Positions 43,611-52,539 of a stretch of DNA of 64,000 bases are shown piece by piece. Under the pieces are notes generated by a model. It did no database searches. It saw only the letters and a list, made by a program, of their open reading frames with translations, and was not told where the DNA came from. Every line of letters starts with the position of its first letter. The stretch's first letter is position 1. A program made the translations under genes and the position numbers. This DNA comes from Gammaproteobacteria bacterium. GTDB taxonomy: Bacteria; Pseudomonadota; Gammaproteobacteria; Pseudomonadales; Azotimanducaceae. Location: positions 330,708 to 394,707 of the forward strand of contig JAPOVK010000017.1 in the NCBI GenBank assembly GCA_026708185.1, given 5' to 3'.

Positions 43611-44462
43611 TCAGGGGATCACCGCTTCGGCCCCGAGCCGTTCGGTCAACCAGGTCTTCAGCGGCACGTCCTCGTCGGCGGGCGACGTGTAGCCGAAGCC
43701 CCCGTTCGGACTGGCCCCTAGCAACTGGCGACGGATCGGATCGGCACCGTCCATGTAGTGCGCCACGGTCATGTCGTCGCGCGGGCGCAGCCAACGGTAG
43801 CTGTAGCCCATGAAGAGGACCTTGCGCGTGACATCCGACCGGTTGAAGCCCGCGGAGTGCCAAAGGCGGCGGTCGAAGAAGACAGCATCCCCGGCATCGA
43901 CGCAAACCGGCATGGCGTTCGGGTGGTCCGCGGCCGGGTCGTTCGGCAGGTCCAGCTTGTTCAGCTTGTGACTGCCGGGCACGACGTGGAAATTGCCCCG
44001 GTTCGGTTCCAGCGTGCTGGTAAAGAAAAAGCCGACCTTGAGGGAAACGCGGGATCGAGGCTCGCCTTCAAGCTCGACATTGAGCCGGCCGCTGTCCTGG
44101 TGCCAGCCGAGCCGGGGACGTGGCGGCTCGAACCCCGACGGCAGCGGCGGCGTCACGATCAGGTGCGAGTGATAGAGCTGGATGTGCCAACCGAGGATGT
44201 CGACCACCTTCATGAAGGTGGCGGGCAGGTCCAGTAGATCCACGAACTCGTCGTCCATGCCGAAGGCATCGAGGACGTTCAGCGGCTGATGCGCCTTGAG
44301 ATCCCGCTTCTCCCGCCACTCCCCGTCGATCCGGTCCGCCGCCTCGGCCAGCGCGGCCACCTTCGTGTCCGGGAGGACCCCCGGGACGATCATGAAGCCT
44401 TGGCTCTCGAACTGCCGTCTCTCCGCGTCCGTCAGACGGTGCTGGAGGCAGGCCTCATCCAT
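43611..44462 (-). CDS. Phytanoyl-CoA dioxygenase (PhyH) family protein
   Basis: A 283-residue Fe(II)/2-oxoglutarate oxygenase from ATG 44462 (GAGG upstream). The iron ligands are visible as WHQDSGRLN (H-x-D) and LWHSAGFN with a following Arg (SDVTRKVLFMGYSYR). The N-terminal part (ESQGFMIVPGVLPDTKVAALAEA) is typical of the family. It hydroxylates or halogenates an unknown, probably small, substrate. It is divergent from the LLM gene over 88 bases, so the two may be co-regulated. Confidence 0.88.
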   Translation of the reverse strand: MDEACLQHRLTDAERRQFESQGFMIVPGVLPDTKVAALAEAADRIDGEWREKRDLKAHQPLNVLDAFGMDDEFVDLLDLPATFMKVVDILGWHIQLYHSHLIVTPPLPSGFEPPRPRLGWHQDSGRLNVELEGEPRSRVSLKVGFFFTSTLEPNRGNFHVVPGSHKLNKLDLPNDPAADHPNAMPVCVDAGDAVFFDRRLWHSAGFNRSDVTRKVLFMGYSYRWLRPRDDMTVAHYMDGADPIRRQLLGASPNGGFGYTSPADEDVPLKTWLTERLGAEAVIP

Positions 44463-44550
44463 CGTTGATCCTCGCGTGACTTTACGCGACTCTACCACTT
44501 TGCTGTTTACCGGCGGGTAGCCGGGGGCCGCAAACCTTGGGGAGCGATGC

Positions 44551-45675
44551 ATGAGATTCGGCCTGTTCGTGTACTGCACCGTCGGACGGCGGCACGAACT
44601 CGAAGCCGGCATGGCCGGTCGCGACCGTGCGCTCTACGGGCGCATGATCGACGAACTCGGGCGCACCGCGGCCTTCGCCGAGCAGCACGGCTATTTCGCC
44701 TTCGGCCATCCCGAGCACCACCTGCAGATCGAGGGTTTCGAAGCCTCGAACGACCCCGCGCTCATGGCCATGTGGCTCGGGCGGCATACGACGACGATGC
44801 GCATCGTCACCTGCGGGTTCGTCTCGACGGTCAACAATCCCCTTACCGTCGCCGAGAAGATCGCCACCATGGACCACATGCTCGGCGGCCGCTTCGGCGT
44901 CGGCCTTGTGCGCGGCTACCAGGCCCGGTGGGTCGAGAACTTCAAGGTCCGAGAAGAGCTCAAGGCCGTCGGTCCGTGGAACAGGAACTCGCCGGACGAC
45001 GAATTCAACCGCGAGTATTTCGCCGAGTTCGTGGACATCGTGGCGACGGCACTGGCCCGCGAGACGTTCTCGTACCGTGGCAAGTTCTGGACGTTCCCGC
45101 CCGAGCGATTCGTCAATCCACACCGCCACGAGGTCTACACACGCTACGGGCAGGGCGTCGATGACGACATGGCGATCACAGAGGTCGGCATCGCACCCCG
45201 GCCGTTGCAGGACGAGATTCCACTCTACGGCGGTTTCTCGGCGAGCTTGAGGACAGCCAAGTTCTGGGCCCGCTACAAGGGACGCCCCATCGTGCTGTCC
45301 GGGAACACGGAGTTCCTCGAGCTGCTGTGGCGCGAGTGGCGCGGCGAGGCCGAACGCCACGGCCACGACGTCGCGCCCGGTCGCGAGGCATGCTGGGGCG
45401 GCATCATGATCTGTGCGGAGACGGACGCCCGGGCGCAGGCGCTGTTCGCGGACATGGAGTGGTTCTGGAACACCTGGGCCACTCCCTTCGGCCAGGGCAT
45501 GCCGGAACTGCTGGTCGGATCCCCCGACACCATCAACCAACGCATCGACCGCGTGGCGCAGAGCGTTCCCGTCGAGGAGGCCTTCCTGTTGATTCCGGCC
45601 GGCCTGCACACGCCCGGACAACTCGAAGACTCGCTCGGCCTCTTTGCCGAGCGGGTCATGCCCAACTTCGGATGA
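44551..45675 (+). CDS. LLM-class flavin-dependent oxidoreductase (luciferase-like monooxygenase)
   Basis: A 374-residue protein of the bacterial luciferase family: MRFGLFVYCTVGRRHELEAG, GHPEHHLQIEGFEASNDPALM, FVSTVNNPLTVAEKIATMDHMLGGRFGVGLVRGYQ and, later, IVLSGNTEFLELLWREWRGEA and VEEAFLLIPAGLHTPGQLEDSL. The insert near residues 130-200 is typical of the larger alkanal or alkanesulfonate-like monooxygenase group using FMNH2. It heads a tight run with a GCS2-type ligase, an M14 peptidase and metX (gaps of 9, -13 and -8 bases). Confidence 0.88.
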   Translation: MRFGLFVYCTVGRRHELEAGMAGRDRALYGRMIDELGRTAAFAEQHGYFAFGHPEHHLQIEGFEASNDPALMAMWLGRHTTTMRIVTCGFVSTVNNPLTVAEKIATMDHMLGGRFGVGLVRGYQARWVENFKVREELKAVGPWNRNSPDDEFNREYFAEFVDIVATALARETFSYRGKFWTFPPERFVNPHRHEVYTRYGQGVDDDMAITEVGIAPRPLQDEIPLYGGFSASLRTAKFWARYKGRPIVLSGNTEFLELLWREWRGEAERHGHDVAPGREACWGGIMICAETDARAQALFADMEWFWNTWATPFGQGMPELLVGSPDTINQRIDRVAQSVPVEEAFLLIPAGLHTPGQLEDSLGLFAERVMPNFG

Positions 45676-45684
45676 GCGCGCACC

Positions 45685-47103
45685 GTGGGTGACGAGATAC
45701 AGCGACGCCATTTCGACGCCGAGGACTTCCGGCGTTTCCGGCGCAACCTGGACAGCGAGACGCATCTCGTCAGTGATCTCTTCGAACGCGACGAACTGAG
45801 CGGTCGCGGCGACATGGTGGGCTTTGAGCTCGAGGCGTGGATCGTCAACGCCGACGGCCACCCTCATCCGGTGAACGAGCGCCTCCTGGAAATCGTCGCC
45901 AACCCGCTCGTGGTGCCGGAACTGGCCGCCTTCAACGTCGAGTTGAACGGCAGTCCGAGTGCGCTGCAGGGCAACGTCTTCTCGCGCATCCACGACGAGC
46001 TGTCGGCCACGTGGGACATCTGCCGCAGCGGGGCTGCCGAGCTTGGTTGTCGGCTCGCGACCATCGGCATTCTGCCGACCATCCGCCCGGAGCTCCTCAA
46101 TTCCGCGCACATGTCCGCCATGGTCCGCTACCAGGCGCTGAACGACCGCATCCTGGCGCTCCGCGACGGCGCCCCGCTGCACATCAACATCACCACGGGC
46201 GACGGCCTGGACATGCACCACGACGACGTCATGCTGGAGGCTGCGGCGACGTCGTTCCAGATCCACCTGCAATGCAAGCCGGAACGCGCTGTGCGGGATT
46301 TCAACGCCGCGATCATCGCCTCCGCGCCGATGGTGGCGCTCGCCGCCAACTCGCCGTTCCTGTTCGGCCGCTCGCTGTGGGAGGAGACGCGGATTCCGCT
46401 GTTCGAGCAGGCCGTCTCAGCCGGGCCCCGGGCCCCGGCAAGGGTTACGTTCGGGACCGGATACGCGAAGGACTCGCTCGCGGAGATCTTCGCCGAGAAC
46501 CAGCGCGAGCATCCGATCCTGCTCCCGTTCGTGCAGCCCGACGAGCCGCCGCACAAGTACGCTCATGTGCGCTTTCAGAACGGCACCGTGTGGCGCTGGA
46601 ACCGGCCTCTCCTGGGTTTCGACTTCGATGGCGTTCCGCACCTGCGCATCGAGCACCGCGTGGTGCCTGCCGGGCCGACAATCCAAGACTGCGTTGCCAA
46701 TGCTGCCGCGTGGCTCGGCATGGTCCGCGGACTTGTGGACGCGAACGAGCCCGCGGAGCACCGCATCGACTTCGCCACAGCGAGCGACAACTTCTACGCC
46801 GCCGCGAAGCACGGCCTCGACGCCGAACTCACCTGGCTCGACGGCGAGCAGGTCACCGCGGGCGCGCTCTTGCAGGACGAGTTGCTGCCGCTGGCCGCCG
46901 GTGCCCTGGAACGTCTCGACATCCCTCAACCCGAGGTGGACAGGTACGTTGGCACGGCTTTGAAACGAGTCGCCGCAAACCGTACGGGTGCCCGATGGCA
47001 GCGCGCCTGGGTGGCGAAGCATGGCGCCGATTGGGCGGCGCTGACCCGCGCGTACATCGATGCCCAGGAAAGCGGCGAGCCGGTCCACACATGGTCGCTG
47101 TGA
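45685..47103 (+). CDS. Glutamate--cysteine ligase family 2 (GCS2/YbdK-like)
   Basis: A 472-residue protein from GTG 45685. Family landmarks: DMVGFELEAWIVNADGHPHPVN (Glu metal ligands), AAFNVELNGSPSAL, LATIGILPTI, GAPLHINITTGDGLDMHHDDVMLEAAATSFQIHLQC and WNRPLLGFDFDGVPHLRIEHRVVPAGPT. GCS2 proteins join Glu to Cys or to other amines at ATP cost. The operon context (peptidase and acyltransferase) may mean a non-glutathione gamma-glutamyl product. The first enzyme of normal glutathione synthesis (GshA) is another possibility. Confidence 0.8.
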   Translation: MGDEIQRRHFDAEDFRRFRRNLDSETHLVSDLFERDELSGRGDMVGFELEAWIVNADGHPHPVNERLLEIVANPLVVPELAAFNVELNGSPSALQGNVFSRIHDELSATWDICRSGAAELGCRLATIGILPTIRPELLNSAHMSAMVRYQALNDRILALRDGAPLHINITTGDGLDMHHDDVMLEAAATSFQIHLQCKPERAVRDFNAAIIASAPMVALAANSPFLFGRSLWEETRIPLFEQAVSAGPRAPARVTFGTGYAKDSLAEIFAENQREHPILLPFVQPDEPPHKYAHVRFQNGTVWRWNRPLLGFDFDGVPHLRIEHRVVPAGPTIQDCVANAAAWLGMVRGLVDANEPAEHRIDFATASDNFYAAAKHGLDAELTWLDGEQVTAGALLQDELLPLAAGALERLDIPQPEVDRYVGTALKRVAANRTGARWQRAWVAKHGADWAALTRAYIDAQESGEPVHTWSL

Positions 47104-48062
47104 CCACGCACTTTGGAGGGCCGCTCAATGTCCTCGACGACCTGCCGACCTCGATAGCCCGACTTCCGGCCCCCGCGCTCGCCGATGTGCTTGACGGGCC
47201 CACGTTGTTCGATCTGCGCAAACGTGAAGCGCCGCCATTGTTCGTCTCCGTACTCCTGCACGGCAACGAGACCTCGGGGTGGGACGCTGTCCGTCACCTG
47301 GTCGACGAGATCTCGGCGGCCTCGGTCTTGCTCTTCGTGGGCAACGTCGAGGCTGCCCGGCGGGGCACCCGGAGCATCCCGGGCGGCCTTGACTTCAACC
47401 GCGTCTGGGAGGGCGGCCACACGGCTGAGGCCGCGATCGCGGACGAAGTCACGGCGTTCGCCGCCGCCGCCCGCCCCTATCTTGCGGTCGACGTCCACAA
47501 CAACACCGGCGACAACCCGCCCTACGCCGTGGTGACGGACACTCGCCCACGAACCCTTTCGGTTGCTCGTGCTTTCGCCCGTCGCGCATTGCTCACCGCG
47601 CAGCCGGAAGGTTTCCTGAGTCGGCGGTTCGCGGAATTCTGCACGGCAGTCACCGTCGAGGTGGGCATGCCTCGGGACGCCGATAGCACCGAGCGCGCCA
47701 CGGCGTTCCTCTCGCGCCTGCTGACCTCTGCCACGGCCCCGGACGACGATCCCGCCGACCTCGCGCTCTTCGAGACCACCGCAAGGATCCTCTCGACCGA
47801 CGGCGCCGTGATCGATCCGAGCGTGCAGCGCTTCAATTTCCGACCGGCGCCCGCAGGCACCGCATTGACGCGATCCGGTCCGCTCGTCGCCGAGGACGCC
47901 AGCGGGGACGACGTGACCGATGCCTACCTCGCGCACGAGGATGGCGCAATGGTCCTCAAGCGCAGCACCCATATCGCCATGTACACCGGGAGCGAGGAGA
48001 GCGCGCGCCAGGACTGCCTTTGCTACCTGTTGCGGCCTCTCAACGGGCAACGCCATGGCTGA
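47091..48062 (+). CDS. M14-family zinc carboxypeptidase/deacylase (AstE/AspA-like)
   Basis: About 323 residues from ATG 47091 (GTG 47100, in a GTGA overlap, is an alternative). Zinc ligands are His57 and Glu60 in LLHGNETSGW and His136 in LAVDVHNNTGDNPPY; a likely catalytic Glu follows in TVEVGMP. This is the succinylglutamate desuccinylase/aspartoacylase branch of the M14 superfamily, which removes acyl or amino-acid groups from small amides. Position between a GCS2 ligase and MetX suggests action on a small amide made or used by the pathway. Specificity is unknown. Confidence 0.85.
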   Translation: MVAVTTHFGGPLNVLDDLPTSIARLPAPALADVLDGPTLFDLRKREAPPLFVSVLLHGNETSGWDAVRHLVDEISAASVLLFVGNVEAARRGTRSIPGGLDFNRVWEGGHTAEAAIADEVTAFAAAARPYLAVDVHNNTGDNPPYAVVTDTRPRTLSVARAFARRALLTAQPEGFLSRRFAEFCTAVTVEVGMPRDADSTERATAFLSRLLTSATAPDDDPADLALFETTARILSTDGAVIDPSVQRFNFRPAPAGTALTRSGPLVAEDASGDDVTDAYLAHEDGAMVLKRSTHIAMYTGSEESARQDCLCYLLRPLNGQRHG

Positions 48063-49176
48063 CGCACGCCGCTACATCACGGTAGACGGCCGCTTCTCCA
48101 TGCTCCACGGGGTGATCGACTCACCCAGGATCGCCTACGAGACCTGGGGCGAACTGTCGCCGGCCGGCGACAATGCGGTGCTGCTGTTCACGGGTCTTTC
48201 GCCGTCGGCGCATGCCGCATCCTCCCCCGACGATCCGTCGTCCGGTTGGTGGGAGGACATGGTCGGCGCCGACAAACCGATCGACACCACGCGGTACTTC
48301 GTCATCTGCGTCAATTCGCTGGGCAGTTGCTTCGGTTCCACGGGGCCCGCGACGGCCAACCCGGCGACCGGGCAGCCCTATCGCTTGAACTTCCCCGTAC
48401 TCGCCTTGGAGGATGTGGCACACGCCGGGAACGCGGTGGTCGAATCCCTGGGCATTGACCGGCTGCACGCCGTGGTAGGTGCTTCTATGGGCGGCATGAC
48501 GGCGCTGGCCTACGCCGTTGCCTACGGCGAGCACACCGACGGCGTCCTGCTCATCTCCTCCGCGGCGCGTTGCCTGCCGTTCTCGATCGCCCTGCGATCC
48601 CTGCAACGCGAACTCATCCGCACGGATCCCGCCTGGGCCGACGGGCAGTACCGGTTCGACCAGCCGCCCATCGTCGGCATGCGCCTCGCACGCAAGCTCG
48701 GCATGATCACCTACCGCTCGGCCGCCGAGTGGGCCGTGCGCTTCGGCCGCGAACGCGCCACGGACGACGTGGCGGTGACCGGCAGCGACACCTCGCCCAT
48801 GGCCGACGGCGCAGGCGGCCGGTTCGGCATCGACTTCGAGGTCGAGTCGTATCTCGAAGCCCACGCCAACAAGTTCATCGGCGCATTCGACGCCAACTGC
48901 TACCTTTACCTGTCCCGGGCCATGGACCTGTTCGACGTGGCCGACCACGGCGGTTCCGTGGCCGCAGGACTGCAACGGGTGCGGGCCAAGCGCGCGCTGG
49001 TAATCGGCGTCGAGTCGGACTTCCTGTTTCCCCCGCAGCAACAGCGCGAAGTAGCCGACGGATTGCGCGCCGGCGTGGCGGACGTGGACTTCAAGCTGTT
49101 GCCATCGATCCAGGGCCACGACTCGTTCCTCGTGGACATGGATCGGTTCCGCCCGGCGGTCGCTAGCTTCTTCTGA
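48055..49176 (+). CDS. metX: Homoserine O-acetyltransferase/succinyltransferase-type alpha/beta hydrolase
   Basis: A 373-residue protein from ATG 48055, overlapping the previous gene by eight bases. MetX signatures: SPRIAYETWGELSPAGDNAVLLFTGLSPSAHA, GSCFGSTGPATANPATGQPY, the nucleophile elbow VVGASMGGMTALAYA (Ser), ESYLEAHANKFIGAFDANCYLYLSRAMDL, GVESDFLFPP (Asp) and QGHDSFLVD (His). It O-acylates homoserine in methionine synthesis; relatives acylate serine. Acetyl versus succinyl donor cannot be told from sequence here. Its 3' end overlaps the convergent NDH-SelD gene by 14 bases. Confidence 0.93.
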   Translation: MADARRYITVDGRFSMLHGVIDSPRIAYETWGELSPAGDNAVLLFTGLSPSAHAASSPDDPSSGWWEDMVGADKPIDTTRYFVICVNSLGSCFGSTGPATANPATGQPYRLNFPVLALEDVAHAGNAVVESLGIDRLHAVVGASMGGMTALAYAVAYGEHTDGVLLISSAARCLPFSIALRSLQRELIRTDPAWADGQYRFDQPPIVGMRLARKLGMITYRSAAEWAVRFGRERATDDVAVTGSDTSPMADGAGGRFGIDFEVESYLEAHANKFIGAFDANCYLYLSRAMDLFDVADHGGSVAAGLQRVRAKRALVIGVESDFLFPPQQQREVADGLRAGVADVDFKLLPSIQGHDSFLVDMDRFRPAVASFF

Positions 49177-51334
49177 TCTCGTTCGGACCCTCCACGACCT
49201 CGCCGATGATCGTCGCCTGGGGGTAGCCGCGACGCCGCAGTTCGTCGACGCATGCATCGGCTTGGGTCGCCGCGACGGCCGCCAGCAAGCCACCCGCGGT
49301 TTGCGGATCGGCCAGGATCCGGATCTCGGCCGCTCCCGGCAGGGCACCGACGATGGTGAAGTCGCGCAGTGCTTGCTCGTTGTTGTCCTGCAGTGAACTC
49401 GTCGTACCTTCCGCGATCAGTTCCAACGCGCCCTGCAGTCTCGGCACACGGTCGAAGTCAACCCGCGCGCCGACTTGGCCCGCCGCCCGCGTCATCTCCC
49501 CGAGGTGTCCGGCGAGCCCGAAGCCGGTGACGTCGGTACAGGCGGTTGCGCCGTGCGCACGCAAGACGTCCACCGCGACCGCATTGGCGCAATCCATGGC
49601 ATCGACGGCTGCGACCAGGTCCGCCGCGCGCGTCCGACCTTGCATGGCGCCCGCCAGCAGGGCGCCGGTCCCAATGGGCTTGGTGAGGATCAGCGGCTCG
49701 CCGGCGACCAAGCCGCCCTTCGTCAAGGGCTCGGCGTTGAGCGTTCCCGTGACGCTGAACGCGATGCCGAGTTCCGCGCCCTCCGCCGAGTGGCCGCCGA
49801 CGAGGTCGACCCCGTGCTCGCGGAACACCGCGAGCGCCCCGGACATCATCTGGAACAGATCCTCCTCCATGAGCGCATCCGCCATCGCTGGCACCGTTGC
49901 CAGCGCCAGCGCGAAACCCGGTGTGGCACCCATGGCGAACAGGTCGTTCAGCGCGTGGTGGGCGCCGATACGCCCGAACCGGTACGGGTCGTCGATCATG
50001 GCCCGGAACCCGTCGCAGCTCACCGCGATGTCGCCCGCCACCATGCGGATCAGCGCGGCGTCGTCACCGATCCCGCGCACGGTCGCCGGCGACGTGGCCA
50101 CGGCCAGTCGGTCCAGCACGCGGCGCAGGATGTCCGCGCCGAGCTTTGCGCCGCAGCCGCCACAGCGCATGGGGTCGGGCAGGTCCCGGCGCAGTCCTCC
50201 TGCAACCTTCGCTACGTCTTGAGACATCGCTGGCAACACACTGAAATTACGTATGAAGCGTTGGTCGATCCACTGCTTCAAACGCCACACCCAAGGCCCC
50301 GATACGGCCAATGAGCCCCGGCTGGCCACCGCATTGCCAACACCAAGTCCGATGATGGCCAACGCATGGCGCTGGGCCCGAAATCGCCGCAACGGGCGTC
50401 CGATGGCATAGCGGCGTACGTTCCGAGCCAACGCCGGGCCCTGGCGAACGGCGTAGACGCCGGATTTCGGACGCGGCTGGCCCACCGGCGACGCGACATC
50501 TCCGGCGGCGAAGACGTCCGGGTGCGACACCGACTGCAGTGCGTCGTTGACGGCGATGAAGCCGTACCCATCGGTGGCAAGCCCCGCTACGCCGGGCCAA
50601 AGCGGCGCCTCGACGCCGGTTACCCAGAGCACGTGATCCGTCGCCAAGCGACGCCCGTCGGCGGCAACTACAGCGCCGCCCGAGGCATCCGAGACCTCGA
50701 ACCGGGTGACCAGCTCGATGCCACGGTCCTTAAGGGTCCTCGCCAGACGACGACGAGCGGCTCCGGCGAACCCAGCGAGCGGCTCGACACGCGCATCGAC
50801 CACCGTGCAGGCTATGCCCGTGCGATGCTGGATCGCCAGCGCCAACTCGACGCCGCCGGCACCGGCACCCACGATTGTCAGGTGGCCGGGCTGGTCCGTG
50901 CCGTCGACGAGGTCCCGCCACACCGGCAGGAAACGCCCGATCGGCTTGACCGGCGTGACGAACGATGACGCGAAGTTCTCGCCCGGGACGCCACCGGTGT
51001 TGATGGCGAGCACGTCGTAGCGAAGCGGCGGTCGTTCTTCGAACGTGACCTGGCCACCTTCCAGATCGAGGCCGGTAGCCTCGGCGGCGATGAACCGCGC
51101 CCCCGCGAAGGCCGCGAGCCGGGCTAGGTCGATGTGGATGTCATCCCACGCGTATGCGCCTGCGACCAGTCCCGGGAGCATGCCCGAGTACGGCGAGTGC
51201 GGCTCTCGGGCCACGATGCTCAGCCGCACGCCCGGTTCGGGGCGCATGCCGAACCTCTTCAGGACTTGCACGTTGGCATGCCCCCCGCCCAGCAGGACGA
51301 TGTCCCGCAACGCCGGAACGTCCGTGGCCTTCAT
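49163..51334 (-). CDS. NADH dehydrogenase-like flavoprotein fused to selenide, water dikinase (SelD)
   Basis: A 723-residue fusion from ATG 51334. Residues 1-370 are an NDH-2/sulfide-quinone-reductase-like flavoprotein: IVLLGGGHANVQVLKRFG (FAD), LTIVGAGAGGVELALAIQ (NADH fold) and DVFAAGDVASPVGQPRPKSG. Residues about 388-720 are SelD: MRCGGCGAKLGADILRRVL with the reactive Cys and Lys (a second Cys of the E. coli GCGCK motif is Ala here), GIGDDAALIRM, SCDGFRAMIDDPYRFGRIGAHHALNDLFAMG and HSAEGAELGIAFSVTGTL. SelD makes selenophosphate from selenide and ATP. Joined NDH-SelD proteins are known in several bacteria. It overlaps the MFS gene by four bases. Confidence 0.92.
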   Translation of the reverse strand: MKATDVPALRDIVLLGGGHANVQVLKRFGMRPEPGVRLSIVAREPHSPYSGMLPGLVAGAYAWDDIHIDLARLAAFAGARFIAAEATGLDLEGGQVTFEERPPLRYDVLAINTGGVPGENFASSFVTPVKPIGRFLPVWRDLVDGTDQPGHLTIVGAGAGGVELALAIQHRTGIACTVVDARVEPLAGFAGAARRRLARTLKDRGIELVTRFEVSDASGGAVVAADGRRLATDHVLWVTGVEAPLWPGVAGLATDGYGFIAVNDALQSVSHPDVFAAGDVASPVGQPRPKSGVYAVRQGPALARNVRRYAIGRPLRRFRAQRHALAIIGLGVGNAVASRGSLAVSGPWVWRLKQWIDQRFIRNFSVLPAMSQDVAKVAGGLRRDLPDPMRCGGCGAKLGADILRRVLDRLAVATSPATVRGIGDDAALIRMVAGDIAVSCDGFRAMIDDPYRFGRIGAHHALNDLFAMGATPGFALALATVPAMADALMEEDLFQMMSGALAVFREHGVDLVGGHSAEGAELGIAFSVTGTLNAEPLTKGGLVAGEPLILTKPIGTGALLAGAMQGRTRAADLVAAVDAMDCANAVAVDVLRAHGATACTDVTGFGLAGHLGEMTRAAGQVGARVDFDRVPRLQGALELIAEGTTSSLQDNNEQALRDFTIVGALPGAAEIRILADPQTAGGLLAAVAATQADACVDELRRRGYPQATIIGEVVEGPNEIRRS

Positions 51335-52539
51335 GATCGGTCCGTCCGGGGCGGGCGCACCCAGGCGAGCACGCCAAGCGCCAGGGCGATCATCGGTAGG
51401 GACGTCGCAAGCACGGTATTCCACCCGAACACCTGCATGACGGTGCCGGCTGAAAGCGACCCAAGCGCGGAGACGGTGAACACAGTGAAGTCATTGGCCG
51501 CCTGGGCACGGAAACGCTCAGCCGCCCCGTGCGCACTGCCGAGCACCGTCGTGCCGCCGACATAGAGGAAATTCCAGCCGACACCAAGGGCCACCATCGA
51601 GACCCCGTAGTGCATGACCTCGCGCCCGGCGAAGCCGATGATCACCATGGCCAGCAGCACCGCGGCCCCGGCCAACATCACACGTTGACCCCCGAACCGC
51701 GCGATCAGCGGCCCGGAGACCAGCGACGGCGCATACATCGCCAGCACGTGGGCCTGGATGACCGCCGCCGTGTGGGACAGCGAGTGGCCGTCGACGACGT
51801 GCATGGCGAGCGGCGTGGCCGTCATGACGAACGACATCACGCCGTGGCCGACCGCCGCCCCAACGACGGCGACCACGAACGCCGGCTGCCTGGCAATCAG
51901 GGGCAGCGGCCGCAAATCGTTGGCGTCGGCCCTCGGCTCCGCAATGCGGGGCGCTGGGCTCGGGCGCAGGCCGAGCAGCAGAACCGCGGCCACCAGGTAG
52001 CAGCCGACGACGGCGACGAATGTCCCGGCAAAGCGCGCACCGGAAATCCAGTCCTCGCCGCGCGCCGCCAACTCGGGGCCTGCCACGGCACCGATCATCG
52101 ACCCCGCGAGCGTGATGGAGATCGCGTAGCCCGCCGAGCGCGGGCTGACGCTCTCGGCGGCGGCGAACCGATACTGCTGGGAGAACGCGTTGGCCACGCC
52201 GACGAGCATCGCGCCCGCGCAGAACACGACAAAGCTCGCATCCAGGACGCCAACCACTGCCACGCCCGCGCCGAACGCGCCGAGCACCGCGCCGAGGGCG
52301 AAACCGTTGGCCCGGCCGATGCGGGACATCGTCCAAGCCGCGAAAACGGTCGCCGCGGCGGTGCCGACCACCTGCAGGGAAATGGGCAGCGTCGAGAGGG
52401 TCGCCGTCGGCGCGAGGTCGCGACCGACGATCCCGCCCAGCGTCACCAAGGCAACCGTGCCGGTGACAGCCGTCGCCTGCGCCAACACCAGGATCACGAG
52501 GTTCCGATTGAGCAACTCGGAACTCACCGCATCGTTCAC
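51331..52539 (-). CDS. MFS transporter
   Basis: A 402-residue, 12-helix membrane protein from GTG 52539. MFS-type features: AAWTMSRIGRANGFALGAVLG (loop 2-3), VGVANAFSQQYRFAAAESVSPRSAGYAISITLAGSMIG and SLVSGPLIARFGGQRVMLAG (loop 8-9). Substrate unknown. It overlaps dinB (GTGA) upstream and the NDH-SelD gene downstream, so the three are probably cotranscribed; a selenium or anion role is only a contextual guess. Confidence 0.85.
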   Translation of the reverse strand: MNDAVSSELLNRNLVILVLAQATAVTGTVALVTLGGIVGRDLAPTATLSTLPISLQVVGTAAATVFAAWTMSRIGRANGFALGAVLGAFGAGVAVVGVLDASFVVFCAGAMLVGVANAFSQQYRFAAAESVSPRSAGYAISITLAGSMIGAVAGPELAARGEDWISGARFAGTFVAVVGCYLVAAVLLLGLRPSPAPRIAEPRADANDLRPLPLIARQPAFVVAVVGAAVGHGVMSFVMTATPLAMHVVDGHSLSHTAAVIQAHVLAMYAPSLVSGPLIARFGGQRVMLAGAAVLLAMVIIGFAGREVMHYGVSMVALGVGWNFLYVGGTTVLGSAHGAAERFRAQAANDFTVFTVSALGSLSAGTVMQVFGWNTVLATSLPMIALALGVLAWVRPPRTDRS

